Source: Pseudomonadota bacterium
Lineage (GTDB): Bacteria > Pseudomonadota > Alphaproteobacteria > Caulobacterales > Caulobacteraceae
Length of the DNA stretch: 64,000 nt
NCBI GenBank assembly: GCA_023451375.1
Contig: JAEXZS010000040.1
Coordinates: 23,518 to 87,517, forward strand
Direction of reading: 5' to 3'
The position numbers and the translations under genes are program-made. The notes beneath the pieces were generated by a model that saw only the letters and a program-made list of their open reading frames with translations, was not told where the DNA came from and made no database searches. Positions 24,307 through 32,267 of this stretch are shown here, piece after piece (the stretch's first letter is position 1; each line of letters begins with the position of its first letter).

Positions 24307-26268
24307 ATGAAAGCCACCCCCGACCGCCTCATCACCGGCGTCGCTCTCGCCCTCCTGGCGCCCGCCTCCGTCGCCGCCCAGGAGGCCCCGCCCCCGCCCG
24401 CCGGCTCCGAAGCCCAGGAGGTGGAGGAGGTCATCGTTCTCTCCACCCGCTCCCGCCGCCGCGTCCAGGACGAGCCGGTTCGCGTCGAGGTCCTCGGCCA
24501 GGAGGAGATCGAGGAGAAGCTGCTCATGCGGCCCGGCAACATCTCCATGATCCTGGCCGAGACCGGCGGCGTGCGCGTGCAGGTGACATCCCCCGGCCTG
24601 GGCGCCGCCAATGTCCGCGTCCAGGGCATGCGCGGCCGCTACACCCAGCTGCTGGCCGACGGTCTGCCCCTCTACGGCGGCCAGGCTTCGTCGCTGGGCC
24701 TGCTGCAGATCCCGCCCAGCGACCTTGGCCAGGTCGAGGTCATCAAGGGCGCCGCCTCCGCCCTCTACGGCGGCCAGGCCCTCGGAGGGATCATCAATCT
24801 CATCTCCAAGCGTCCAGGCGAGGCGCCCGAGGGCGAACTGATCCTCAACGCCACCACCCGCGACGGCCAGGACGTCTCGGCCTACGGCGCCTCGCCCCTC
24901 GGGAACGGCTGGAGCGGCTCTCTTCTGGCCACCTACAACCATCAGGCGGTTCAGGACCTGGACGACGACGGCTGGATCGACATGGCGGGGTACAATCGCT
25001 GGTCCGCCCGGCCGAGGCTGTTCTGGGACGGCGCCGACGGCTCCAGTCTCTACATGACGGTCGGGGCGATGACGGAGACGCGGCGCGGCGGCACGCTGGA
25101 CGGCGCGACCGCTCCCGACGGCCTGCCCTTCCGCCAGGACCAGGACAGCGAGCGCATCGACGCCGGCCTGGTCTATGACCGGCCGCTGGGCGCCTCGGCC
25201 TGGCTGCAGGCGCGCGCCTCCGGCGTCGACCAGTCGCACGACCACCGCTTCGGCGAGCTGCTGGAGACGGACGGGCACCAGACCGTGCTGCTGGAGACGT
25301 CGGTCGCGGCCGAGGCCTGGGGCGCCGACTGGCTGGGCGGCCTCGCTTGGCAGTCCGACGACTACGCCAACGCGGCATTTCCCAGCTTCGACTACAGCGA
25401 CGAGACCCCCGCGGTCTTCGCCCAGGTGGAGCGCGACTGGACGGAGGCGCTGACCGTCGCCGCCAGCGCCCGCTATGACGACCACAGCCGCTATGGCGGG
25501 CAGTTCAGCCCGCGCGTGTCGGTCCTTTACCGGCCAGGGCCGTGGACGGTTCGCGGTTCATGGGGGCGGGGCTTCTACGCCCCCACCCCGTTCGTGGAGG
25601 AGACCGAGGCCGCCGGCCTGTCACGGCTCGAGCCGCTCTCCGGCCTGGAGGTGGAGACCGCGACGACGGCGTCTCTCGACCTCGGCTATGCACGGGGTCC
25701 GTGGGAAACCAGCCTCACCCTGTTCGGCTCCGACATCGACGACGCCGTCCAGCTGGAGACCGTCGGACCCGATCGCGTTCGCCTGGCCAACGCCGAGGGC
25801 GTCACCCGCACACGCGGCGTCGAGCTCCTTGGCCGATGGCGTCAGGAGCCCTTCGTGATCACGGCCAACTACCTCTACATCGACGCCAGCGAGCCCGACG
25901 AGACGGACGGCCGCCGCGAGACCCCGCTGACGCCCCGCCACTCGGCCGGTTTCGTCGCCATGTGGGAGGAGCATGACCGCGGCCGCGTCGGGTTCGAGGC
26001 CTATTACACCGGCGTCCAGTCGCTGGACGACGATCCCTATCGCACAGAAAGCGATTCCTATTGGGAGTTGGGCCTGCTGGGCGAGGTCGTGCTCGGCCGC
26101 TACCGCGTCTTCCTCAACCTGGAGAACCTGCTCGACGTTCGCCAGACACGACGCGACCCGCTGCTGCGTCCCGCCCGCGCGCCGGACGGCCGCTGGACGG
26201 TCGACGCCTGGGCGCCGCTGGAAGGGTTCGTCGCCAACGCCGGCGTCCGCATCCGCTTCGGCGGCTGA
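24307..26268 (+). CDS. TonB-dependent receptor
   Basis: A 653-residue outer-membrane active transporter. Signal peptide about residues 1-23 (ending VAAQ), TonB box EEVIVLSTRSR near residues 41-50, a plug domain (PGNISMILAETGGVRVQ, NVRVQGMRGRYTQLLADGLPL, VEVIKGAASALYGGQALGGIINLIS), then a beta-barrel ending in a C-terminal phenylalanine-containing strand (ANAGVRIRFGG). The size fits metal-chelate or vitamin receptors rather than the large sugar receptors of this lineage. The substrate is not readable. The small Cys/His-rich gene upstream suggests a metal. GAGG about eleven bases before the ATG supports the start. Confidence 0.9.
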   Translation: MKATPDRLITGVALALLAPASVAAQEAPPPPAGSEAQEVEEVIVLSTRSRRRVQDEPVRVEVLGQEEIEEKLLMRPGNISMILAETGGVRVQVTSPGLGAANVRVQGMRGRYTQLLADGLPLYGGQASSLGLLQIPPSDLGQVEVIKGAASALYGGQALGGIINLISKRPGEAPEGELILNATTRDGQDVSAYGASPLGNGWSGSLLATYNHQAVQDLDDDGWIDMAGYNRWSARPRLFWDGADGSSLYMTVGAMTETRRGGTLDGATAPDGLPFRQDQDSERIDAGLVYDRPLGASAWLQARASGVDQSHDHRFGELLETDGHQTVLLETSVAAEAWGADWLGGLAWQSDDYANAAFPSFDYSDETPAVFAQVERDWTEALTVAASARYDDHSRYGGQFSPRVSVLYRPGPWTVRGSWGRGFYAPTPFVEETEAAGLSRLEPLSGLEVETATTASLDLGYARGPWETSLTLFGSDIDDAVQLETVGPDRVRLANAEGVTRTRGVELLGRWRQEPFVITANYLYIDASEPDETDGRRETPLTPRHSAGFVAMWEEHDRGRVGFEAYYTGVQSLDDDPYRTESDSYWELGLLGEVVLGRYRVFLNLENLLDVRQTRRDPLLRPARAPDGRWTVDAWAPLEGFVANAGVRIRFGG

Positions 26269-26272
26269 GGCC

Positions 26273-26743
26273 TCAGCCCCGCCCGCGATAGGTCGGCACG
26301 CCCTGGTCCGGCAGCCACAGGCCGTCGGGGGCGGGGCCGGTCTGCCAGAAAACGTCGATCGGTATGCCGCCGCGCGGATACCAGTAGCCGCCGATCCTCA
26401 GCCACTTCGGCTGCAGCAGCTCGGCCAGACGTTTGCCGATGGCCACGGTGCAGTCCTCGTGAAAGGCGCCGTGGTTGCGGAAACTGGTCAGGTACAGCTT
26501 CAGGCTTTTGCTCTCGACCAACCAGTCGCCCGGCGCATAGTCGATGACGATATGGGCGAAGTCGGGCTGGCCTGTCACCGGGCACAGGCTGGTGAACTCC
26601 GGCGCCGTGAACCGGGCCAGGTACAGCGTGTCCGCGTGCGGATTGGGAACCCGCTCCAGCACGGCGGCTTCGGGACTGTTCGGCGCGGCGGTCTGGGCGC
26701 CCAGCTGGCTGAGGCCTTCGGTGTAGTGCGTCATGTCGCCCAT
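26273..26743 (-). CDS. queF: NADPH-dependent 7-cyano-7-deazaguanine reductase
   Basis: Reduces preQ0 to preQ1 in queuosine synthesis. A unimodular QueF of about 156 residues. The catalytic cysteine is in FTSLCPVTGQPDFA, the nearby Asp completes the site, and ESKSLKLYLTSFRNHGAFHE is the QueF signature for NADPH binding and catalysis. Start 26743 (or 26734) on homology; a TTG at 26764 has GGGGAGG six bases upstream but that sequence belongs to a palindromic repeat. It is convergent with the TonB receptor with a four-base gap. Confidence 0.95.
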   Translation of the reverse strand: MGDMTHYTEGLSQLGAQTAAPNSPEAAVLERVPNPHADTLYLARFTAPEFTSLCPVTGQPDFAHIVIDYAPGDWLVESKSLKLYLTSFRNHGAFHEDCTVAIGKRLAELLQPKWLRIGGYWYPRGGIPIDVFWQTGPAPDGLWLPDQGVPTYRGRG

Positions 26744-26769
26744 GTAGTCGCTTGCGACGCCCAAGAAAA

Positions 26770-26790
26770 TCCTCCCCCATCGGGGGAGGA
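26770..26790. repeat. intergenic palindrome CCTCCCCC-ATC-GGGGGAGG
   Basis: A perfect 8-bp inverted repeat (9 with flanking T/A) with a 3-base loop, in the 315-base queF/nitronate monooxygenase gap. The CTCCCCCATCGGGGGAGG type recurs, from memory, in Caulobacter-like genomes as a dispersed element. It also supplies a GGGGAGG that could act as a ribosome-binding site for a longer QueF. Confidence 0.6.
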
Positions 26791-26933
26791 CTTCCAGGCG
26801 CCGACCATCGCAATTTCGAAGGTGTAATCCAGCGAAACCAACGTTGTGGTCCGACGCTCAGCCAATCGACCTGCCGCCCCTCCGCACCATGCGATAATCG
26901 CGAGCCCGCATGGCCGCCTTGCCCCGCCACCCC

Positions 26934-26990
26934 GATTTCAGACATTTCACACTATTCACACTGTCTTTTTCGGCGCCACCGTCTGAAATC
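26934..26990. promoter_or_regulatory. separated inverted repeat with internal direct repeat
   Basis: GATTTCAGAC (26934-26943) and its exact complement GTCTGAAATC (26981-26990) enclose 37 bases that contain TTCACACTA/TTCACACTG (26946-26963) and a CTTTTT run. The element is 69 bases upstream of the nitronate monooxygenase start. Either a dyad operator or an RNA hairpin is possible. The remainder of the 26744-27058 gap shows nothing else I can assign apart from the palindrome at 26770. Confidence 0.45.
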
Positions 26991-27058
26991 CGCTCGATTG
27001 CCTTCCCCGGCGACAGCCCGCTAAGCGTAGCGAAACGAAACCCTCCAAGGAGCCGCCC

Positions 27059-27985
27059 GTGGCCATTCCCGCTTCGCTGAAAAAGGGCCTGACCCTGCCG
27101 GTGATCGCTTCGCCGATGTTTCTGGTCTCTGGTCCGGACCTGGTGGTCGAGGCCTGCAACGCGGGCGTGATCGGGACCTTGCCCTCGCTGAACCAGCGCA
27201 CCACCGAGGGCTATCGGGACTGGGTCCGCGACATCAAGGGCCGGCTGAAGCCCGAGGCCGCCGCCTTCGGCGTCAACCACATCGTCCATCCGACCAATCC
27301 CCGGCTGATGGCCGACATGATGGTGTCGGTCGAGGAGCAGGTGCCCTTGATCATCACCTCGCTGGGCGCGGTCCGCGACGTGGTCGATGCGGTGCACGGA
27401 TACGGCGGCGTGGTGTTCCACGACATCGCCAACATCCGCCATGCGCGCAAGGCGGCCGAGGCGGGCGTGGACGGGCTGATCCTGGTCGCCGCCGGCGCGG
27501 GCGGCCATGCGGGGATCATCAACCCCTTCGCCCTGATCAACGAGGTGCGGTCCTTCTACGACGGGACCATCATCCTGGCGGGCGCCATCTCCACGGGACA
27601 GGATGTCGCGGCGGCCCTGATGATGGGCGCCGACTTCGCCTACATGGGCACCCGCTTCATCAACACCACCGAGGCCATGGCCACGGACGGCTACAAGCAG
27701 ATGATCATCGATAGCGGCGCGACGGACATCGTCCACACCCCCGCCGTCTCGGGCATTCCGGCCAATTTCATGAGCAAGTCCCTGATCGAAAACGGAATCG
27801 ATCCCAAGCACCTGCCCGAGCACAAGCTGGACATGGGCGACGAGGCCAAGGCCTGGAAAACCGTCTGGTCCGCCGGCCAGGGCGCGGGCGCGGTCCACGA
27901 CGTGCTGCCGACGGCACAGCTTGTTCGTCGGTTGGCGGACGAATTTTCCGACGCCTGTAATAATTTCGAGACGAAGCGTCTTTAG
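27059..27985 (+). CDS. nitronate monooxygenase family flavoprotein
   Basis: A 308-residue FMN-dependent TIM-barrel enzyme (former 2-nitropropane dioxygenase family), likely oxidising alkyl nitronates such as propionate-3-nitronate. N-terminal LPVIASPMFLVSGPDLV, central VFHDIANIRHARKAAEAGVD, the phosphate-binding ILVAAGAGGHAG with the catalytic-position His, and AGAISTGQDVAAALMMGADFAYMGTRF. GTG at 27059 has AAGGAG about nine bases upstream. A hairpin separates it from the next gene by 29 bases. Confidence 0.9.
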   Translation: MAIPASLKKGLTLPVIASPMFLVSGPDLVVEACNAGVIGTLPSLNQRTTEGYRDWVRDIKGRLKPEAAAFGVNHIVHPTNPRLMADMMVSVEEQVPLIITSLGAVRDVVDAVHGYGGVVFHDIANIRHARKAAEAGVDGLILVAAGAGGHAGIINPFALINEVRSFYDGTIILAGAISTGQDVAAALMMGADFAYMGTRFINTTEAMATDGYKQMIIDSGATDIVHTPAVSGIPANFMSKSLIENGIDPKHLPEHKLDMGDEAKAWKTVWSAGQGAGAVHDVLPTAQLVRRLADEFSDACNNFETKRL

Positions 27986-27986
27986 A

Positions 27987-28011
27987 CGGGCCTCGTTCAA
28001 ACAGAGGCCCG
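27987..28011 (+). promoter_or_regulatory. hairpin enclosing the ribosome-binding site of the TorF-like gene
   Basis: CGGGCCTC (27987-27994) pairs with GAGGCCCG (28004-28011), loop GTTCAAACA. The 3' arm contains the AGAGG that should be the Shine-Dalgarno for the ATG at 28015. There is no T-run, so it is a weak terminator candidate; translational control is the alternative. Confidence 0.5.
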
Positions 28012-28014
28012 CCC

Positions 28015-28704
28015 ATGCTCCGCTCCCTGACGATCGCCGTCCTGCTGACCGCCGCGACGGCCGCCCCAGCCCTCGCCCAGTCGGCGCCCGGCGAAGAGTG
28101 GTCCTTCGAGGTCGGCGCCGGCACCGACAACCGGTCCAAGGGCGCGTCCAAGTCGGGCAACGACGGCTATGTCTTCGGCTCGGCCACCTGGGAGAGCGCC
28201 GACGGTCTGTTCTACGTCAGCCCGGCGGTCGAGACGATCCAGGCCGGCGGCTCCAACGTCGAGGCCGAGGTCGCCCTCGGCTACCAGCCCGAGGCGTTCG
28301 GCTATGAGTTCGACTTCAACGTCGCCTACAAGAACCGCCTCGACGCAAACGACGGCTATGACAACGACACGGTGGAGTTCGGCGCCAACATCAGCCGCGC
28401 CGTCGGCCCGGCCAAGGCCCGCCTGCAGGTGCAGTATTCGCCCGACTCCGCCGGCTCCACCGAAGCTTTCACCTGGGTCGAGGGCCGCGTCGGCTGGTCC
28501 TTCACGCGCAAGCTGGACGGCTCGGTCGCCCTGGGCCGCCGCGAACAGGACAACGCGCCTGACTACACCGCCTGGAACGCCGGCGTGACCTACGCCCTGA
28601 CCGACTCCCTGGGTCTGGACGTGCGCTACTACGACACCAACGCCGCCGAGTTCGGCGAGCAGTACGAGGACGCCCTGGTCGCCGAGATCGCCTTCGCTTT
28701 CTGA
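28015..28704 (+). CDS. TorF family putative porin (Gcw_chp)
   Basis: A 229-residue outer-membrane protein. Signal peptide about residues 1-21 (ending ALAQ), then short alternating-polarity strands typical of a beta-barrel: WSFEVGAGTDNRSKGASKSG, VFGSATWES, EAEVALGYQPEAFGYEF, GVTYALTDSLGLDVRYYD, with a C-terminal aromatic (VAEIAFAF). This is the Gcw_chp/TorF pattern. It could be a small pore, but no transport specificity is known. Its ribosome-binding site is inside a hairpin. Confidence 0.82.
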   Translation: MLRSLTIAVLLTAATAAPALAQSAPGEEWSFEVGAGTDNRSKGASKSGNDGYVFGSATWESADGLFYVSPAVETIQAGGSNVEAEVALGYQPEAFGYEFDFNVAYKNRLDANDGYDNDTVEFGANISRAVGPAKARLQVQYSPDSAGSTEAFTWVEGRVGWSFTRKLDGSVALGRREQDNAPDYTAWNAGVTYALTDSLGLDVRYYDTNAAEFGEQYEDALVAEIAFAF

Positions 28705-28876
28705 GACGGGGGGCTTGCGCATGGGACCGGGCGTTCCCACCTAGGGAAGGTCGATCTCTCTGCGTAACGCTGCTGCCCTTTGCATCACGCACCGAGGTCC
28801 AAAAGCCGATCCATTCAGAACCGACAGGCCGACCAGGGGCTCTTCCCTGCGGTCAACGCCAGACGGAGGTCTCCAC

Positions 28877-29089
28877 ATGGCTACCGGCACTGTAAAATGG
28901 TACAATCCCACCAAGGGCTACGGCTTCATCGCTCCCGATGACGGCGGCAAGGACGTGTTCGTCCACGCCTCCGCCGTCGAAACCTCCAGCGTGGGTTCGC
29001 TCAACGAAGGCCAGAAGATCGGCTACGAGATCGAGCGCGACGCCCGCAGCGGCAAGGAATCCGCCGGTCGCCTCACGGCGGCGGAGTAG
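28877..29089 (+). CDS. cold-shock domain protein
   Basis: A 70-residue CspA-type nucleic-acid chaperone with a single OB fold. RNP1 is KGYGFI and RNP2 is VFVHAS; GTVKWYNPTKGYGFIAPDDG is canonical. A 172-base leader (28705-28876) without other genes precedes it, as is common for csp mRNAs, and GGAGG lies eight bases before the ATG. The stop is a TAG at 29087, after which the same frame stays open for 71 codons and encodes an IF-1-like domain. Confidence 0.95.
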   Translation: MATGTVKWYNPTKGYGFIAPDDGGKDVFVHASAVETSSVGSLNEGQKIGYEIERDARSGKESAGRLTAAE

Positions 29090-29305
29090 GACAAGCTGCA
29101 AGCCTCCGGCGCTATCGCCTTCGACGGCGAGGTGCTGAAGCTGCTGCCGCTGGGCCGCCGCAAGGTGCGCCTGGACAACGGCCACGTCGTCACGGTCCTG
29201 CCCACCCTCGGCGCGCCCACGGGCGCCTCGTCGCCGGGCGACCGCGTGGTGGTCGAAATCGCCTTCAATCAGCTGAAGGGCTGGCGCCTCGCGCGCCGGC
29301 CCTGA
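29090..29305 (+). CDS. IF-1-like OB-fold domain in frame behind the cold-shock TAG
   Basis: Seventy-one sense codons follow the TAG in the same frame before a TGA at 29303. The product, from IAFDGEVLKLLPLGRRKVRL through DNGHVVTVLP and GDRVVVEIAFNQLKG to WRLARRP, shares the spacing of translation initiation factor IF-1 (GxVxxxLP..xxVxLxNGH..., GDxVxVE..., KGR). Codon usage is GC-rich at third positions, like real genes here. No ATG lies at its start: only CTG (29096) or an internal GTG (29132) is available. It could be TAG readthrough, a CAG-to-TAG nonsense mutation in a two-domain gene, or a CTG-started gene. Which one holds is not decidable from this sequence. Confidence 0.5.
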   Translation, partial: DKLQASGAIAFDGEVLKLLPLGRRKVRLDNGHVVTVLPTLGAPTGASSPGDRVVVEIAFNQLKGWRLARRP

Positions 29306-29330
29306 AGCCATTCACGAAAAGGAGGCCTGC

Positions 29331-29585
29331 ATGACCCCGCTCGCCGACATGATCCCCGCCATGACCGACGCCGATCTCGTCACCCTGCGCGCCAACGCCG
29401 CGCGGCTGGTTGAGCACGGCGCCTCCACCCAGGTCATCGCCGCCAGCGACATCCTTCCGGTCATCGACGCGGAGGTGGCCCGCCGCGCCGCCCTGCCGAA
29501 GCCCGCGGCCGCGCCGAAGAAGCGCGCGCCCGCCAAGAAGAAGGCCGCCCCGGTCACCGGCCACCAGACCGCCCTGCCGGGCTAA
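29331..29585 (+). CDS. small protein with Lys/Ala/Pro-rich tail
   Basis: An 84-residue protein. An N-terminal helical region (MTDADLVTLRANAARLVEHG, then IAASDILPVIDAEVARR) is followed by a basic tail with PKKRAPAKKKAAP, typical of nucleic-acid-binding tails. AAGGAGG seven bases before the ATG is a strong ribosome-binding site. It lies 25 bases after the IF-1-like frame, so it likely belongs to the cold-shock transcript. No family recognised; an RNA/DNA-associated role is inferred from composition only. Confidence 0.7.
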   Translation: MTPLADMIPAMTDADLVTLRANAARLVEHGASTQVIAASDILPVIDAEVARRAALPKPAAAPKKRAPAKKKAAPVTGHQTALPG

Positions 29586-30745
29586 CCGATCGCCTGATCC
29601 AGGTCCGCGATCAGGTCCTCGACGTTCTCCACGCCCACCGACAGCCGGATCAGGCTGTCGGTGACGCCGCCCTTCTCGCGAAGGTCCCTGGGCACGGAGG
29701 CGTGGGTCATGATGGCCGGGTGGTTCACCAGGCTTTCCACGCCGCCCAGCGACTCCGCCAGGGTGAAGACCCGCACCTTCTCCAACACCCGCCGGGCCCG
29801 CTCCAGGTCGCCCTCCAGCACCACCGTGACCATGCCGCCGAAGCCCCCGGGCATCTGACGCGCGGCCAGCTCGTGCTGCGGATGGGCGATCAGGCCGGGA
29901 TAGATCACCCGCGCCACACCCGCGCGCGTCTCCAGCCAGCGCGCGATCTCCAGCGCGTTCTCGCAGTGCGCCTTCATCCTGAGCGCCAGCGTCTTCAAGC
30001 CCCGGTTCGCCAAGAAGGCGTCGAACGGCCCCATCACCCCGCCGACCGAGTTCTGCAAGAACTTGATCCGTGTCGCCAGGTCCGCGTCTCCGGTCACCAG
30101 CACCCCGCCGATGATGTCCGAGTGGCCGTTCAGATACTTGGTGGCCGAGTGCATGACCACGTCCGCCCCCAGGCTGAGCGGCTGCTGGCAGAAGGGCGTG
30201 GCGAAGGTGTTGTCGACCACCAGGATCAGGCCGCGCGCCTTGGCCACCTTCGACAGGGCGGCGATGTCGGCCAGCTTCATCATGGGGTTGGTGGGCGTCT
30301 CGACCCAAAGCATCCGGGTCTTCGGCGTGATCGCCGCCTCGACCGCCGCGATGTCGCTCAGGTCCACATAGGCGAAGTCCAGCCCCATCGACCGCCTCCG
30401 CACGCGCTCGAACAGCCGCCAGGACCCGCCGTACAGGTCGTCCCCGGTGACGACGTGATCGCCGGCGTCCAGCAGCTCCAGCGCCGTCGAGGTCGCCGCC
30501 ATGCCCGAGCCGAAGCCGAAACCGTGCGTGCCGCCTTCCAGATCGGCGATACAGGCCTCGAACGCCTCCCGCGTCGGGTTCTTGCCCCGCGCGTACTCAT
30601 AACCCTTGTTCACACCCGGGCTCTCCTGGGCGTAGGTCGAGGTGGCGTAGATCGGCGTCATCACCGCGCCGGTGGTGGGGTCTGGCCGCTGACCGGCATG
30701 GATCGCGCGGGTGGAGAAGCCCTGGCTGTTCTTTCTGTCGGCCAT
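29582..30745 (-). CDS. trans-sulfuration PLP enzyme, cystathionine gamma-lyase/synthase type
   Basis: A 387-residue PLP-dependent enzyme of the Cys/Met metabolism family. STRAIHAGQRPDPTTGAVM at the N-terminus, YEYARGKNPTR, GSGMAATSTALELL for PLP phosphate binding, DNTFATPFCQQPL, and the Schiff-base lysine in HSATKYLNGHSDI. LAESLGGVESLVNHPAIMTH is the substrate carboxylate region. With the cystathionine beta-synthase gene four bases upstream, the likely reaction is cystathionine to cysteine (gamma-lyase). Gamma-synthase activity cannot be excluded from sequence alone. Confidence 0.9.
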   Translation of the reverse strand: MADRKNSQGFSTRAIHAGQRPDPTTGAVMTPIYATSTYAQESPGVNKGYEYARGKNPTREAFEACIADLEGGTHGFGFGSGMAATSTALELLDAGDHVVTGDDLYGGSWRLFERVRRRSMGLDFAYVDLSDIAAVEAAITPKTRMLWVETPTNPMMKLADIAALSKVAKARGLILVVDNTFATPFCQQPLSLGADVVMHSATKYLNGHSDIIGGVLVTGDADLATRIKFLQNSVGGVMGPFDAFLANRGLKTLALRMKAHCENALEIARWLETRAGVARVIYPGLIAHPQHELAARQMPGGFGGMVTVVLEGDLERARRVLEKVRVFTLAESLGGVESLVNHPAIMTHASVPRDLREKGGVTDSLIRLSVGVENVEDLIADLDQAIG

Positions 30746-30749
30746 GGTC

Positions 30750-32162
30750 CTACCGGTTCAGGCTGAGGTGGTTGATCAGGTCGGTTCGGGTGATCAGGCC
30801 GACGAAGGTCTCCCCGTCCAGCACAATGGCTACGCGGTCACGATCGAAGACGGGTATCAGGGCGTCCAGCGGCTCGTTCACCTGCACCGTGTCCAGGTCG
30901 CGCGTCATGGCTGAGGACACCGGCATGGCGAACCGCTCCTTCCGCGTGATCTCGTCGGTGTTCATGATGTGCACGATATCGCTCTCGTCCAGGATGCCGA
31001 CCAGCCGGCCCTCGTCGATGACAGGCAGTTGAGAGACGTCGGCGCTCTTCATGCGCTTGAAGGCGGTGTCCAGCGTGTCGTTCGGCCCGGCGACGACGAC
31101 GTCGCCCTTCTCGTATTTGCGCGTGATGAGGTCCGATAGGTCGCCGTGCAGCTCGCGCTCGCCCAATCCCTGATCCGCCAACCAGGCGTCGTTGTAGACC
31201 TTCGACAGGTACTTGGCGCCCGTATCGCAGACGAAGGTGACGCAGGTCTTGGCCTCCGTCTGCTCGCGGCACCAGCGCAGCGCCGCCGCAAGCAGGGTGC
31301 CGGAGGACGACCCCGCCAGGATGCCCTCCTTCAGCAGCAGGTCGCGCGCCGTGGCGATCGCCTCCGCGTCCGGGATTGAATAGGCCTTGTCGATCAGGCT
31401 CATGTCCGCGGTGGCCGGCACGAAGTTCTGTCCGATCCCCTCGACGGTGTAGCTGCCCTCCGGCCCCGGCACGCCGTCGTTGACGATGCCGGCCAGCGTC
31501 GATCCGACCGGATCGGCCAGGATGATCTGGGCCTTGGAGCCCACGCTCTTCAGGAAGCGCGCCGTGCCGGTGATGGTCCCGCCCGAGCCGATGCCGGCCA
31601 CCAGGGCGTCGATGTCGCCGCCGGTCTGGGCCCAGATTTCCGGCCCCGTGCTCTTCACGTGGGCGTCGGCGTTGGCCTGATTGGCGAACTGGTTGACATA
31701 GAAGCCGCCCGGAATGCCCTGGGCCAGCCGCTCGGCCATATCGGTGTAGTATTCCGGATGCCCGTGAGGCACGTCCGATCGCGTCAGGCGAACATCCGCG
31801 CCCATGGCCCTGAGATGTTGGATTTTCTCCTTCGACATCTTGTCCGGGATGACCAGGAGCACCTTATATCCCCGGGCCCGGCCGACGAGAGTCAGCGCCA
31901 GGCCGGTGTTGCCGGCCGTCGCCTCCACGATGGTGCCGCCTTGCTTCAGGAAGCCTTCCCGCTCCGCCGCGTCCAGCATCTCGATCGCGATGCGATCCTT
32001 GATCGAGCCGCCCGGGTTCTGGGATTCCAGCTTGAGCAGCAGCCGGCACTTCCCGGTGTCGATCTTCGTCACCTCCACCATCGGGGTCTTGCCGATCAGA
32101 TCCAGCGGCGAGCCCACGGTCGCGCTCAGGGCGGGGGCGGCCAAGTTGGTGGCAGGGGACAT
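30750..32162 (-). CDS. cystathionine beta-synthase
   Basis: Condenses serine and homocysteine to cystathionine, beginning reverse transsulfuration. It has 470 residues. The fold-type II PLP domain has the Schiff-base lysine in NPGGSIKDR, ATAGNTGLAL, and the phosphate loop GIGSGGTITG. Two C-terminal CBS domains (about residues 340-470: VSQLPVIDEGRLVGILDESD and the final VGLITRTDLINHL) could bind adenylates. No haem motif is seen at the N-terminus. The ATG at 32162 has GGAG six bases upstream, unlike the ATG at 32174. Operon with the gamma-lyase-like gene. Confidence 0.92.
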   Translation of the reverse strand: MSPATNLAAPALSATVGSPLDLIGKTPMVEVTKIDTGKCRLLLKLESQNPGGSIKDRIAIEMLDAAEREGFLKQGGTIVEATAGNTGLALTLVGRARGYKVLLVIPDKMSKEKIQHLRAMGADVRLTRSDVPHGHPEYYTDMAERLAQGIPGGFYVNQFANQANADAHVKSTGPEIWAQTGGDIDALVAGIGSGGTITGTARFLKSVGSKAQIILADPVGSTLAGIVNDGVPGPEGSYTVEGIGQNFVPATADMSLIDKAYSIPDAEAIATARDLLLKEGILAGSSSGTLLAAALRWCREQTEAKTCVTFVCDTGAKYLSKVYNDAWLADQGLGERELHGDLSDLITRKYEKGDVVVAGPNDTLDTAFKRMKSADVSQLPVIDEGRLVGILDESDIVHIMNTDEITRKERFAMPVSSAMTRDLDTVQVNEPLDALIPVFDRDRVAIVLDGETFVGLITRTDLINHLSLNR

Positions 32163-32229
32163 CGGAGACTCCATTCGGGGTTCGGCGGAAGCTGAGGCCC
32201 CGCAATCACTCGGTCAACTCACGCAAGAT

Positions 32230-32258
32230 TTGACCCAAAGGTGCGGTTCCGCGCTACG
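32230..32258 (+). promoter_or_regulatory. candidate promoter of rnr
   Basis: TTGACC (32230-32235), a 17-base spacer, then GCTACG (32253-32258) resembling the Caulobacter housekeeping -10 (GCTANAWC). The predicted start of transcription falls about three bases before the rnr ATG, and no Shine-Dalgarno is present, so a leaderless mRNA is possible. Confidence 0.4.
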
Positions 32259-32267
32259 AAAGACAGA

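Noticed and set aside
29023..29311. Minus-strand open frames across the cold-shock/IF-1-like region as the real genes
   Set aside because: They have no family-like motifs, while the plus strand shows cold-shock and IF-1-like signatures through the same bases.
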